NCBI GenBank assembly: GCA_903891095.1
Contig: CAITDI010000035.1
Span: forward strand, 31,167 to 95,166
Direction of reading: 5' to 3'
Origin: an uncultured bacterium
GTDB taxonomy: Bacteria > Planctomycetota > Phycisphaerae > Phycisphaerales > SM1A02
DNA: 64,000 nt
Of this stretch, positions 32,555-41,135 are shown one piece after another; position 1 is the stretch's first letter, and each line of letters opens with the position of its first letter. Below the pieces are notes generated by a model. The model ran no database searches and was not told the DNA's origin. It saw only the letters and a program-made list of their open reading frames with translations. The position numbers and the translations under genes were made by a program.

Positions 32555-35293
32555 TCAATCCATCACGACGACGGCCTTGAGCGCGGCATCCGTGCGGGCC
32601 TTGAGGTCCGCCAGATGCGCGAGCGAGTAGCCGTCGATGTTGCTGCCGCTCGCCTTGGCGAGCGTCGCGTCGACGCGCACCTGCAGTTCGCGCAGCTGCT
32701 GCGCGGAGAGCTGGCGCGCCACGCGCGGCATGCCGGCCTTGCCCGTCGCGACCGCGATGAGGCGGTCGGTGTAGTCGGCCTGCAGGTTGCGGCGGAACGC
32801 GGAGATCATCGGCTCGCGCGCGTTCGACGAACCGAGGTTCGACGGCGAGACTTCCGAGTAGATCTCCTTGGAGAGCGTGTTCATGAGCTCGGGGAGCGTG
32901 AGCGCGTCGCTGGACGACGCGAGGCGCTTCTCGTTGTCATAGACGCGGCCGAGCGTGCTCGGGTTGAGCAGCATGGTGAGCGCCATCGACTGCGTCGCGG
33001 CGACCTGGTCGTTGATCGGCCAGGTGCTGCCCGCGCCCATCGACGCCGGACCGTCCATCCACTTCTCGACGGTCATCTTGTTCACGAGCTCGGGCGTGAG
33101 GCCGTACGAAGCGTCGCGGAACGCCGTCTCGATGATGAACGCAAGCGCGGCGCGCTGCTTCTCGACCTCGACCGGAACGAGCGGATCGCCGGTGTTGGCG
33201 TCGCCCTTCTTGACGCGGTTGACGTACGTGCCGCCGACCCACGACGACATCATGTCGATCGCCTTGCGCTGCTTGTTGAGGGTCTTGATGTAGCCCTTGC
33301 GTGCGCGCTCCCAGCTGTCGCCGTTCTTCACGTACTTCTCGAGCAGCGCGGCGCGGAGGGCCGTGGCGAGCTGCATCTCAGACTTCGCGAAGTCGAGCGG
33401 GTCCTTGGTGAAGTCATAGCGGCGCGCCAGCGGATCGGGTCCGCCAGTGTCCTCGTCGGTGAGGTACATGTGGCCGGGCTCGCCGACGCGCGCGGCGACC
33501 TTGGCCAGATCGTCGAAGGTGTAGCCGTACTCGATGGCCCACATGTCGTAGGTGCCGATGCCGATCATCGTGTAGTCACCCTGCACGCGGTCCTTGTCGA
33601 CGTTGAAGTTCGTGCCCATGTAGTCCATCACGGACGCGGCGAGGGGCTTCTTGCCCTTGACGTCGGCCGAGTTGATCTCGGCGAGCGTGTAGAGGCTCGA
33701 CGCCTTGAAGTTGTGACGGAGACCGAGCGTGTGGCCGACCTCGTGCGCGACGAGGTGCGCGAGCTGCGGACCCGCGAAGGACTCGGGCACGCCATCGAGC
33801 GCGTCGCCCTGCGCCTTCGGATCGGCGCCCTGGCCGATCACGCCGAACATCTCGAACTCCATGTTGGCGAACGCCATGTCGCTGGCCATGCCGGCCGCGG
33901 CAAAGCACATCGAGTTGCACTGCGAGTGATCGTGCGCGCCACCGACGGCCTTGTACCAGTCGAGGACTTCACGCATCTCTGCGTTGCCCGCGAGCGACGG
34001 ATCCTTGCGGCTGTCGGCCGGATCGGCGTCACCCGCCGCGCGACGCGTCGCGCGCTCGGCGAGCGCCTTGGTGCGGTCGGCTTCGGGGAGGAGCTGGATG
34101 CGCGGATCCCACTGCGGGTGGTTCTCGAGCCACACGAGCGCATCGGGGTTCAGGCTCTGCGCCATGTCCATCGGACGGTCGTCGTACCACGAGTAGAACG
34201 CGCGGATCCAGCCGTCGGTGAGGACGATGTCCGCGTCGAGGATCTGGCCGGTCAGCGGGTGCGCGCGGCTCGGTCCGATCGCCGTGGCGACGTCGTTGTT
34301 GAGCCAGCGGATGAAGTTGAAGCGGACGTCCTCAGGATCCTTCTCCATGTGGGCGCCGGTGACTTCGTCCTGCTGGTAGACCTCGATCGCGCTGTCGATG
34401 CCGATCTTCTTGAAGGCCTCGTTCCACTGGAGGATGCCCTCCTTCACGTAGCGGCGGTAGCGCACGGGGACCGTGTGCTCGACGTAGAAGATGATCGGTT
34501 CCTTCGGCGGCGAGAGCGAGAGCTTGGGGTCGCGCTTCTCGAGGTTCCAGCGGTTGATGTAGCGGGTCGCGTTGGTCTCGGTGCCGTAGAGGCCGAGGTC
34601 GCGGTAGCCGGTGAGGAAGTAGCCGACGCGGTCGTCCGCGACACGCGGCTTGTAGCCGGTCGCATCGGGCAGCATCGAGATCGAGTAGTGCACCATCTTG
34701 AAGCTGCCGGAGCCATCCGGAGCCTCGATCGCGACTTCCATGTTCTGCGGGAAGCTCTTGGCCTTGGCGATCTTGGCGAGGCGCGGGTTGAGGCCGACGC
34801 CCGCGAGCTGCTGGCTCTGGCCGACGAGCATGCCGTCGAGGTCGATCACCGGCTGGCCGTTGGGGCCGTTCGAGACGATCGGCACCTCGAGGATCACGGT
34901 GTCGGTGAAGATGCGCTTGACCGAGTCCTTCGAGGTCTGCTCGCCGGTCGAACGAACGTCGATCTGCGGCGACACGAGCGCGAGGCGATTGCCGTACTGG
35001 CGCCAGAAGACGTACTTCTCAGGGCCCTGAAGGCCGCTGAAGATCACGCCGCCCGCGGGGGTCGCGGCGATGAGGAACTTCATCTTGTCCCAGCCGCGCG
35101 GGAGCTCGGCGAGCATCTGGTCTTCCTTGCGGTTGACGTAGAGGCCGAAGAGCGATGCGCCGTCAGGCGTGCTGTTCACGCGCTCGTAGTCCTTGGACAC
35201 GTCGGCGAACGGCGGGAGATCGGGGCCAGCCGACGCGACGGACGCCGCGATGGTTGGAAGAAGTGCGACGCAGGCGCGGAGGAGAGATGCCAT
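32555..35293 (-). CDS. Exported zinc-dependent metalloprotease (DUF5117/DUF4953 type)
   Basis: This 912-residue protein has a signal peptide (residues 1-22, ACVALLPTIAASVASAG). An N-terminal DUF5118/DUF5117-like half (LFGLYVNRKEDQMLAELPRG; IFYVEHTVPVRYRRYVKEGI) leads to a metzincin-like catalytic site, HLVAHEVGHTLGLRHNFKAS near residue 517, with the full HExxHxxxxxH zinc motif. MDYMGTNFN downstream fits the Met-turn. The family occurs widely in Bacteroidota and Planctomycetota as large secreted peptidases of unknown substrate. GGAG lies 13 nt before the ATG. A near-perfect 18-bp palindrome sits about 76 nt upstream of the start, and a strong terminator follows the gene. Probably monocistronic. 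Confidence 0.95.
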   Translation of the reverse strand: MASLLRACVALLPTIAASVASAGPDLPPFADVSKDYERVNSTPDGASLFGLYVNRKEDQMLAELPRGWDKMKFLIAATPAGGVIFSGLQGPEKYVFWRQYGNRLALVSPQIDVRSTGEQTSKDSVKRIFTDTVILEVPIVSNGPNGQPVIDLDGMLVGQSQQLAGVGLNPRLAKIAKAKSFPQNMEVAIEAPDGSGSFKMVHYSISMLPDATGYKPRVADDRVGYFLTGYRDLGLYGTETNATRYINRWNLEKRDPKLSLSPPKEPIIFYVEHTVPVRYRRYVKEGILQWNEAFKKIGIDSAIEVYQQDEVTGAHMEKDPEDVRFNFIRWLNNDVATAIGPSRAHPLTGQILDADIVLTDGWIRAFYSWYDDRPMDMAQSLNPDALVWLENHPQWDPRIQLLPEADRTKALAERATRRAAGDADPADSRKDPSLAGNAEMREVLDWYKAVGGAHDHSQCNSMCFAAAGMASDMAFANMEFEMFGVIGQGADPKAQGDALDGVPESFAGPQLAHLVAHEVGHTLGLRHNFKASSLYTLAEINSADVKGKKPLAASVMDYMGTNFNVDKDRVQGDYTMIGIGTYDMWAIEYGYTFDDLAKVAARVGEPGHMYLTDEDTGGPDPLARRYDFTKDPLDFAKSEMQLATALRAALLEKYVKNGDSWERARKGYIKTLNKQRKAIDMMSSWVGGTYVNRVKKGDANTGDPLVPVEVEKQRAALAFIIETAFRDASYGLTPELVNKMTVEKWMDGPASMGAGSTWPINDQVAATQSMALTMLLNPSTLGRVYDNEKRLASSSDALTLPELMNTLSKEIYSEVSPSNLGSSNAREPMISAFRRNLQADYTDRLIAVATGKAGMPRVARQLSAQQLRELQVRVDATLAKASGSNIDGYSLAHLADLKARTDAALKAVVVMD

Positions 35294-35368
35294 CGTTGAA
35301 AGGAGCTCCGGTTGGAAACACGCGGTTGGGCACGGCCTTCACTCAGGGCGGGCCCAGGAAACCGCGGA

Positions 35369-35386
35369 ACGGTTGGTACAAACCGT
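35369..35386. promoter_or_regulatory. Operator-like 18-bp palindrome upstream of the protease gene
   Basis: ACGGTT-G-GTAC-A-AACCGT is symmetric apart from the pair flanking GTAC. It lies 76-93 nt upstream of the protease start, between the upstream gene's terminator and the start codon. A transcription-factor site is possible; no regulator gene is in the window. Confidence 0.4.
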
Positions 35387-35431
35387 AACGCGGGGGGTTC
35401 GGGGCATCGGCGTTCTAAGGCGCGAAAATGC

Positions 35432-35474
35432 AGAAAAAGACCGCGGGCGCGACGGAGGTCCGACGCGCCCGCGG
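35432..35474 (-). terminator. Rho-independent terminator of the dockerin-tailed protein gene
   Basis: An 11-bp perfect stem (35441-35451 / 35464-35474, CCGCGGGCGCG) with a 12-nt loop is followed on the minus strand by TCTTTTTCTG, about 30 nt after the stop. Confidence 0.92.
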
Positions 35475-35504
35475 GTTGCAGTTGAAGTTCGACCTCAGCT
35501 CGAC

Positions 35505-36509
35505 TTACGGGCAAGCGCCCCAAGCGTTGAGCAGCGCGGCGAGGTCAGCAGCCTCGACGACGCCGTTGCCATCAAGGTCGCCGGTCGGTCCAGCGCTGCC
35601 CCAGGCGTTCAGAAGGGCCGCGAGGTCAGCGGCTTCCACGACGCCGTTGCCGTCGAGGTCGCCCACGCACGCAGCGGCCGTGCTGATGGTCACGAACTGG
35701 TTGCCCGGGATGTTGTTGAAGTTCACGAGACGCGGCTCGGCGAGGTTGCCGCCACCACCGAGGGGCCCGAGGACCTGGTTCGACAGGTAGTCGTGACCGC
35801 CGCCGTTGACCGCAACAAAGACCTTGAGGTCGCCCGAGGTGTAGCCGGGGATCGCGCTGAGCGGGATCTTGACTTCGACGCCCGTGCTGACGCCCTTGCC
35901 GCTGCCGAGGAGCGTGCCACCCGCGACGCCTGCGGCGTTCGAGTTGTCGACGCCGAAGCCGAAGCCGCTCTTGAAGGTCGCGGAGCCCGCAGCGCCAGCG
36001 CCGCCGGTGCCGAGGTAGCCGCCGGTGCCGCCGCCCTTGGTGAGGAGCTGCGCCTGGTTCATGTAGACCGCGAACGGCGAACCGCCGCAGGTGAGGCTCA
36101 CCCAGAGGTCAGCGGCGAAGCCCTTGTCAAAGGTCATGCCGTTGCCCGTGCCGTCGTCGCCCATGCGATTGAGGCCGTTGAAGTCGACGTCGGGGTTGTT
36201 GCCGCGGAGCTTGTTCTGGCCGCCAGCGACGCCGTCGATGAAGATCTCGAGCTTGTTGAAGTTGGACTCGAGGTTGCCCGCGACGACGAGGTAGAGGAAG
36301 CCCGAGTCGACCTTCGCGTAGAGCGCGTCGATCTCGGAGCCGTTCGCGTAGTCGATCACGCCGAGGTTCGAGTCACCGAAGCCGGTCTGCGTGTTCTGCA
36401 CGGCGACGGGCGAGCCGTAGGCGGCGTCAGCCGCGCCATCGAGGGCGATCTGGGCCTGGGCAGCGCTGGCAACCGCGAGCGCGGCAACGAACATCAACTT
36501 GGTACGCAT
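35505..36509 (-). CDS. Exported protein with two C-terminal dockerin-like repeats
   Basis: This 334-residue protein has a signal peptide ending in ASAAQAQI. A beta-rich domain of about 250 residues (QIALDGAADAAYGSPVAVQN; SEIDALYAKVDSGFLYLVVA; NFNKLEIFIDGVAGGQNKLR) resembles carbohydrate-binding family 9-like folds. It ends with two nearly identical 22-residue units (DLDGNGVVEAADLAALLNAW), each a calcium-binding EF loop with the dockerin pattern. The two repeats differ at many synonymous positions, so the duplication is old. AGGAG sits 8 nt before the ATG. A good terminator follows. The ligand is unknown; a role in surface attachment or polysaccharide binding is inferred. Confidence 0.85.
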   Translation of the reverse strand: MRTKLMFVAALAVASAAQAQIALDGAADAAYGSPVAVQNTQTGFGDSNLGVIDYANGSEIDALYAKVDSGFLYLVVAGNLESNFNKLEIFIDGVAGGQNKLRGNNPDVDFNGLNRMGDDGTGNGMTFDKGFAADLWVSLTCGGSPFAVYMNQAQLLTKGGGTGGYLGTGGAGAAGSATFKSGFGFGVDNSNAAGVAGGTLLGSGKGVSTGVEVKIPLSAIPGYTSGDLKVFVAVNGGGHDYLSNQVLGPLGGGGNLAEPRLVNFNNIPGNQFVTISTAAACVGDLDGNGVVEAADLAALLNAWGSAGPTGDLDGNGVVEAADLAALLNAWGACP

Positions 36510-36688
36510 CTTTCTGATCTCCTTGTGGGTCGTCAAACACTTGTACGGACTCGCGTCTATCGCCTACGCGACAACGCGCTACGGGCAAATCGAGCGATCT
36601 CTAAATCTACTCGCGAAACACACGAAGTCGAACGGTGTACTCGGATTCCGCGGATTACGCGGGCGCAGTTTGAAGGTTACGGGTCCGC

Positions 36689-38746
36689 TCAGCTCCAGGA
36701 GCCGAGCACGATGGCAAGGTCGGAACCGTTCACGGTGCCGTCCCCATTCACGTCGCCAACGGGACCGGCTTGGCCCCAGGCGCTGAGCACGATGGCGAGG
36801 TCGGCGCCGTTCACGACACCGTCGCGGTTCTGGTCGGCGGGGTTCGGCGGCGGCAGCGGATCGCCCTTCGAGAAGATCAGGCAGGTGTACGGCCCGATGT
36901 CGAACACCCCGCTCGCGGGCATGCCGTCCCACGGCTGCGAGTACGACGCGTCGAGGTCGTAGGTAGTGGTGTTGGCAAAGGATGCGTCGTAGCCGTTCCA
37001 GTCGCTGTTGAACCGCACCTTCCAGCGGCCGTCGCGCGGGAAGCCCACGCGGTACCCCGTCCGCGCCGTCGCGGAGAAGTTCATCACCACCACAACATCG
37101 TCGCGGTCGCCGCCGTTCATCCAGCGGTGGAAGCCGAGCATCTTCATCGTGTTGTTCACGTGGAAGACGTTGGTGCTCTGCCCCGAGAGCCCGTTGGTCA
37201 GGCCGGCGGTGTTCTTGCGGAGCGCGATCAGGTCCTTGTAGAGCGAGCGGATGCCCGCATAGGTCTTGGCCTTGGCCCAGTCGAGCGGATCGGTGTCGGT
37301 GAACCAACCGTCCTCGAGGAACTCCTGCCCTTGGAACATCATCGGGATGCCAGGCGAGGTCATCACGACCGCCGCGCCGAGGGTCGAGCGCTTCTTCGAG
37401 TACCAGCTGCTCGCGTTGCCGGGCCAGATCGCCTCGGGCATGCGCGACTGGCCGTTGGCGACCTCGTCGTGGCTCTCGGTGTAGACCACGCGCTGGAACG
37501 CGTCGCCGTTGTAGTTGGCGAGGATCGCATTCTTGATCGCGAACATGTCGCGGTCGCTGTCGTTGGCGGTGATCAGGTTCGTGCGCACGGGCCAGTAGAA
37601 CTGCGCGTCCCACTGGCTGTCGAAGCCCGCGCCGCCCGCGCCCGTGGTCTTGGTCAGCCACGCGTTGTTGTCGAGGTCCTCGCAGATCGAGATCTTGCCT
37701 GGGCTCGTCGCGTTGACCGAGTCGTTGACCCACTGAAGGAGCGACCAGCCATCGGGGATGTCGGGGCCGAACTGATCGACCTTGCGGATGTACTTGGTGC
37801 CGTCAAAGCGCTGGCCGTCGAAGCGATACTCGTCGAGCCAGAACATCGCGTTGTCGCGGAGGAACGAGCGCACTTCGCCGCGACCGTAGTCGGGCCGCGT
37901 GTTGCCCCACGGCGTGGCCGAGCGCGAGTCCTGGTAGAAGTAGATTCCGCCGCCATTCGCGGTGTTCCAGCCGTCGTACTGCCAGAGATCGAGGTCGGTG
38001 GGACCGATGTGGCTGAACACGAGATCGGAGATCACCGCGATGCCGCGCGCGTGCGCGGCGTCGACGAATTCCTTGACATCGGTCGGCGTGCCGTATGCGC
38101 TCTCGACGGCGTACGGGAACGATCCGTTGTAGCCCCACGACACATTGGTCGGGAACTCGCAGAACGGCATGAGCTCGACCGCGTTGACGCCGAGATCCTT
38201 CAGGTAGTCGAGCTTGGCCTTGGCCAGGTCGAACGTCGCAGGCGTGACGCCGTTCGCGGTCTGGCCGAACGTGCCGAGATGCATCTCGTAGATCACGAGC
38301 TGATTCCAACTCGGCATCGTGTAGTTGGTGGTGGTCCAGGTGTAGCTCGACGGGTTGACCACGATCGAGTTGCCGACCGAGTTGGTGACCTGCCGCGCGC
38401 GCGCGTCGTTCTTCCAGATCGTGCCGGCGGGGCCGGTGATCACGAACTTGTACTGCGTGCCCGCATAGACGAAGTTGATGTCGCCCGACCAGTAGCCGTT
38501 GCCTTCGCTCACGAGCGGATTGGCGGTCGCGCTCCAGTTGTTGAAGGTGCCGGCGACGCGCACCGCGGTCGCGTTCGGAGCCCACACGCGGAAGGTCGTT
38601 CCCGCAGGCAGTGGCGAGAAGTACGGAATCGCGCCCACGCCCGAGCGCGCGGACTGCGCCCACGCCATCGTCGACGCGAAGAGCGAAAGTCCCGCCAGAG
38701 CGACGGTGGCGAAACGCTGGACCGAGGGAGGCAGCCTGTTGTTCAT
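36689..38746 (-). CDS. Exported GH13 alpha-glucan branching enzyme-like protein with dockerin-like tail
   Basis: This 685-residue protein carries a signal peptide (ATVALAGLSLFASTMAWAQS), an N-terminal CBM48/E-set domain (GTTFRVWAPNATAVRVAGTF) and a GH13 barrel. LGVNAVELMPFCEFP, the YRFDGQRFDG segment near residue 307 (nucleophile Asp), SICEDLDNN (acid/base Glu) and YTESHDEVANGQ (third acidic residue) make the catalytic set complete. The overall layout follows plant/bacterial branching enzymes, but it is exported and ends in two dockerin-like loops (QNRDGVVNGADLAIVLSAWG; VNGDGTVNGSDLAIVLGSWS). It probably reshapes extracellular alpha-glucan. TAGACT lies about 25 nt before the start. No intrinsic terminator is clear. 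Confidence 0.92.
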   Translation of the reverse strand: MNNRLPPSVQRFATVALAGLSLFASTMAWAQSARSGVGAIPYFSPLPAGTTFRVWAPNATAVRVAGTFNNWSATANPLVSEGNGYWSGDINFVYAGTQYKFVITGPAGTIWKNDARARQVTNSVGNSIVVNPSSYTWTTTNYTMPSWNQLVIYEMHLGTFGQTANGVTPATFDLAKAKLDYLKDLGVNAVELMPFCEFPTNVSWGYNGSFPYAVESAYGTPTDVKEFVDAAHARGIAVISDLVFSHIGPTDLDLWQYDGWNTANGGGIYFYQDSRSATPWGNTRPDYGRGEVRSFLRDNAMFWLDEYRFDGQRFDGTKYIRKVDQFGPDIPDGWSLLQWVNDSVNATSPGKISICEDLDNNAWLTKTTGAGGAGFDSQWDAQFYWPVRTNLITANDSDRDMFAIKNAILANYNGDAFQRVVYTESHDEVANGQSRMPEAIWPGNASSWYSKKRSTLGAAVVMTSPGIPMMFQGQEFLEDGWFTDTDPLDWAKAKTYAGIRSLYKDLIALRKNTAGLTNGLSGQSTNVFHVNNTMKMLGFHRWMNGGDRDDVVVVMNFSATARTGYRVGFPRDGRWKVRFNSDWNGYDASFANTTTYDLDASYSQPWDGMPASGVFDIGPYTCLIFSKGDPLPPPNPADQNRDGVVNGADLAIVLSAWGQAGPVGDVNGDGTVNGSDLAIVLGSWS

Positions 38747-38874
38747 GCGGGTGTCCCGGAAGATTGGTCCGAGTCTACACCGCACCAAGCGAATCGCCGC
38801 ATGGAAATGCCGTTTCCGTGTCGACGTTTCCTTCGCACTGCGTCCGCAAACGGTGGCGCAGTCGCACAGCCGAG

Positions 38875-39576
38875 TCAGTCGACGCGGCGCGCCTTGCCGG
38901 CGATGGTCGGCGGGCCAACGGGCGCCCCGCTCGCGTCGAGCTGCGTCCCCGGCATCCAGGCATGAACTTCAAGACCCGCATCGGTTTGCGTCAGTTCGTT
39001 GATCCAGCCGTCGGCCCAGCGGACCCGCACCGATTTTCCAGCGGCCCACCAACTGCCGACTCGAACCTCGTTGACCGACTTCCAGGCGGCATGCGTCGAT
39101 TGAAGCGACATGAAGAACGAGTGGGTCTCCGCTCCCGCAGCGCGGGGCAGCTCGTAGACACCCACCCACTGCGCGAGTTGTTCACCCGTGCGGACCGCAA
39201 GCCCGGAGTTGGATGGCGGGCCGTCATGGGGTGCATCGGGAGCGAACGACACCTTCTGGAACTTGGCGGTCGAACCTTTGGTCCCTGAGTGCACGATCAC
39301 ATCGCGCCAGCCATCGGTGTAGTCGATGACGATGCGGTTGCCTTCGATGACCCAGTGGCCGCTCTCACCCTGCGCGCTCGTCGGCCCCTTGGACCAGTTG
39401 CTGACCGCACCACCCGCGGCCGAGAGGCGCACGTCAAAGGTGCAGTTCTCGTCGTCGGTCAGCGACCAGGTGCCGGGGACCTCGTCTGCCTTGAAGGCGG
39501 TCGACGCATGCTGCGAGGAGCAGCCGATGGCGACCAGCACGAAGAACATGGCGGCAAGGCGGAGCAGCTGCGGCAT
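38875..39576 (-). CDS. Lipoprotein with an internally duplicated beta domain
   Basis: I do not recognise the family. The 233-residue product has a lipobox (FVLVAIGCSS, Cys near residue 19). The mature part looks like two tandem copies of one roughly 90-residue beta domain. Copy 1 runs from VPGTWSLTDDENCTFDV through SGHWVIEGNRIVIDYTDGWR. Copy 2 runs from WVGVYELPRAAGAET through VGSWWAAGKSVRVRWADGWI. Both share the pattern G-x-W-x3-G-x4-(I/V)-x-(Y/W)-x-DGW. It lies 64 nt downstream of the 101-residue protein gene on the same strand and may be in one unit with it and the DUF4236 gene. Confidence 0.75.
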   Translation of the reverse strand: MPQLLRLAAMFFVLVAIGCSSQHASTAFKADEVPGTWSLTDDENCTFDVRLSAAGGAVSNWSKGPTSAQGESGHWVIEGNRIVIDYTDGWRDVIVHSGTKGSTAKFQKVSFAPDAPHDGPPSNSGLAVRTGEQLAQWVGVYELPRAAGAETHSFFMSLQSTHAAWKSVNEVRVGSWWAAGKSVRVRWADGWINELTQTDAGLEVHAWMPGTQLDASGAPVGPPTIAGKARRVD

Positions 39577-39640
39577 GGCCCGCTTATCGGCGGTTGGGCG
39601 CCGCTGGCGTGACTCGAAGCGCGTTCTGCCTCGGTGCTCC

Positions 39641-39946
39641 TCAGCCCTTGCGCGCGCTCTCAAAGCTCTGCGCGCCGCGCGCGAACACGACGGTGAACGT
39701 CACCCCGCCGTCCTCGAGATCGACGCCAGGGAGAAAGTCGTCGTCGATCCGCTCGAGCAGCTCCGGCAGGTCGGCCTCGCCGACGCCAGATCCGTCGAGC
39801 ACCGTCACCGTGCCCGTCGCGCATCCATCGGGGAGGAAGTGCAGGTCGACGGCAACCGCATCGCGATCGCCGTTGAGCGCGAGAAGGCGCTCGCTGCTTG
39901 CGGTGCGGAGCGTGCGCTTCCAACGCAGGGACGAAACGATGCTCAT
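39641..39946 (-). CDS. Conserved-looking small protein of unknown function (101 aa)
   Basis: The family is not recognised. The protein is acidic in its second half (DLPELLERIDDDFLPGVDLE) and predicted cytoplasmic, with no signal or membrane segment. The start ATG at 39946 overlaps the stop of the DUF4236 gene by 4 nt (ATGA), which supports the reading frame and a shared transcript. The pattern GTVTVLDGSGVGEADLPELL suggests an alpha/beta domain. No function can be assigned. Confidence 0.7.
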   Translation of the reverse strand: MSIVSSLRWKRTLRTASSERLLALNGDRDAVAVDLHFLPDGCATGTVTVLDGSGVGEADLPELLERIDDDFLPGVDLEDGGVTFTVVFARGAQSFESARKG

Positions 39947-40206
39947 GCCAACACTCCCGCCGCTCGCGCGGCCAGCGTGAGAAGAACAGCCAAGCCAACC
40001 ATCGGTGCGACCAGCATCAGCAGGCAACCACGCGACGCGCGGTAGCCCATGCCCGTACCCGGCACGGAAATCGTGGTGTACCTGCGACCGCTGCCGGAAG
40101 TGCCCGTGCGAAATCCACGGCCACCCACCGACCAGCCGACACCGCCCCGCGAGAGATTCACGCGGAAAGGGCCGACGTTCATCGAGCGGCGAAAGTAGAA
40201 GCCCAT
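39943..40206 (-). CDS. DUF4236-domain small membrane protein
   Basis: This 87-residue protein starts MGFYFRRSMNVGPFRVNLSR and continues GVGWSVGGRGFRTGTSGSGR and YTTISVPGTGMGYRAS, the DUF4236 consensus (about 50 residues), followed by one transmembrane helix (LLMLVAPMVGLAVLLTLAA). The domain's role is unknown. It is first in a probable three-gene unit with the 101-residue protein (ATGA overlap) and the duplicated-domain lipoprotein. Confidence 0.88.
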   Translation of the reverse strand: MGFYFRRSMNVGPFRVNLSRGGVGWSVGGRGFRTGTSGSGRRYTTISVPGTGMGYRASRGCLLMLVAPMVGLAVLLTLAARAAGVLA

Positions 40207-40237
40207 CAGATCCCGTCTTTGAGCATGCCTGAGCTTG

Positions 40238-40253
40238 CCTCAGTTTGCTGAGG
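40238..40253 (-). terminator. Weak terminator-like hairpin after the DUF1080 gene
   Basis: CCTCAG-TTTG-CTGAGG, 6-bp stem and 4-nt loop, 11 nt after the stop of the minus-strand DUF1080 gene; no T-run follows, so termination is doubtful. Confidence 0.35.
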
Positions 40254-40264
40254 ACCGTGTCCGA

Positions 40265-41047
40265 TCAGTCCGCGAGCGGACGGATCCAGATATTGCGGAA
40301 GCAGAGCGCGTCGCCGTGATCCTGGAGGTGGATCGGCATCTTGTCGGCGTGCGCGGTGTAGTGCGCCTTGGCGCCGTGCGCGGTGGAACCCCAGATGTCG
40401 GAGTTGTCCTGCACGAGGATGCCGTTGAACATGACGGTCATCGTGCCAATCTTGGTCACGGCGCCGTCCTTGCCAAACTTCGGCGCGTGGAAGATCACGT
40501 CATACGTGTTCCACTGGCCGTTCGGGCGGCAGGCATTGACCAGCGGCGGGTGCTGGCCGTACATCGCGCCGGCCATGCCGTCGACGTAGGTCTTGTTGGG
40601 GTTGCAACCGAGGACCTGCAGTTCGTACTGGTCCATGAAGAACACGCCGCTGTTGCAGCCGTGCTGATCTTCGCAGTGGCAGGTCTCGGGAACCATCCAC
40701 TCGATGTGGAGCTGGCAGGAGCCGAAGCCGTCCTTGGTCTTGATGTCGCCCGAGCCCGGGGTGATCTGGACGATGCCGTCCTTGACCGCCCACTTGACCT
40801 GGTTGTCGTTGCCGGTCCACTTGGACATGTCCTTGCCGTCGAAGAGCACGATCGCGTCGCTCGGGGCGCCGCCGTGGTTGCCGGCGGAGACCATCGCGGG
40901 CTGCGGACGGTCGCGGTCATGCACCTTCCACTCCTTCGCGGCCTCATTCGTCGCGGGCGCGTTCTGCACGGGCGCAGCAGCGATCAGGACAACGGGAATG
41001 GCGGCGAGGGCGGAAACACCGAGGATCGTGCAAAGCGGGCAACGCAT
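40265..41047 (-). CDS. DUF1080 / 3-keto-disaccharide hydrolase-domain protein
   Basis: This 260-residue exported protein has a signal peptide (residues 1-25). One DUF1080 jelly-roll domain includes AIVLFDGKDMSKWTG, WAVKDGIVQITPGSGDIKTK, CQLHIEWMVPE, GCNSGVFFMDQYELQVLG and GDALCFRNIWIRPLAD. The family includes 3-keto-glycoside hydrolases/lyases and is greatly expanded in Planctomycetota. Two Cys pairs (CHCEDQHGC) are present near the sugar-binding face. An AGGAG site lies 7 nt before the ATG. Monocistronic by spacing. Confidence 0.94.
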   Translation of the reverse strand: MRCPLCTILGVSALAAIPVVLIAAAPVQNAPATNEAAKEWKVHDRDRPQPAMVSAGNHGGAPSDAIVLFDGKDMSKWTGNDNQVKWAVKDGIVQITPGSGDIKTKDGFGSCQLHIEWMVPETCHCEDQHGCNSGVFFMDQYELQVLGCNPNKTYVDGMAGAMYGQHPPLVNACRPNGQWNTYDVIFHAPKFGKDGAVTKIGTMTVMFNGILVQDNSDIWGSTAHGAKAHYTAHADKMPIHLQDHGDALCFRNIWIRPLAD

Positions 41048-41123
41048 GAGGAGCTCCTGGAAAGAGGTGAACGAGTGTTGTACCCGAGATCCGACGCCTG
41101 CGGAAGATCATGACGCTCGCCCG

Positions 41124-41129
41124 TATCCT
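41124..41129 (+). promoter_or_regulatory. -10 box (TATCCT), leaderless type, menI
   Basis: TATCCT ends 6 nt before the ATG at 41136; the spacer is CCGACC. Confidence 0.6.
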
Positions 41130-41135
41130 CCGACC

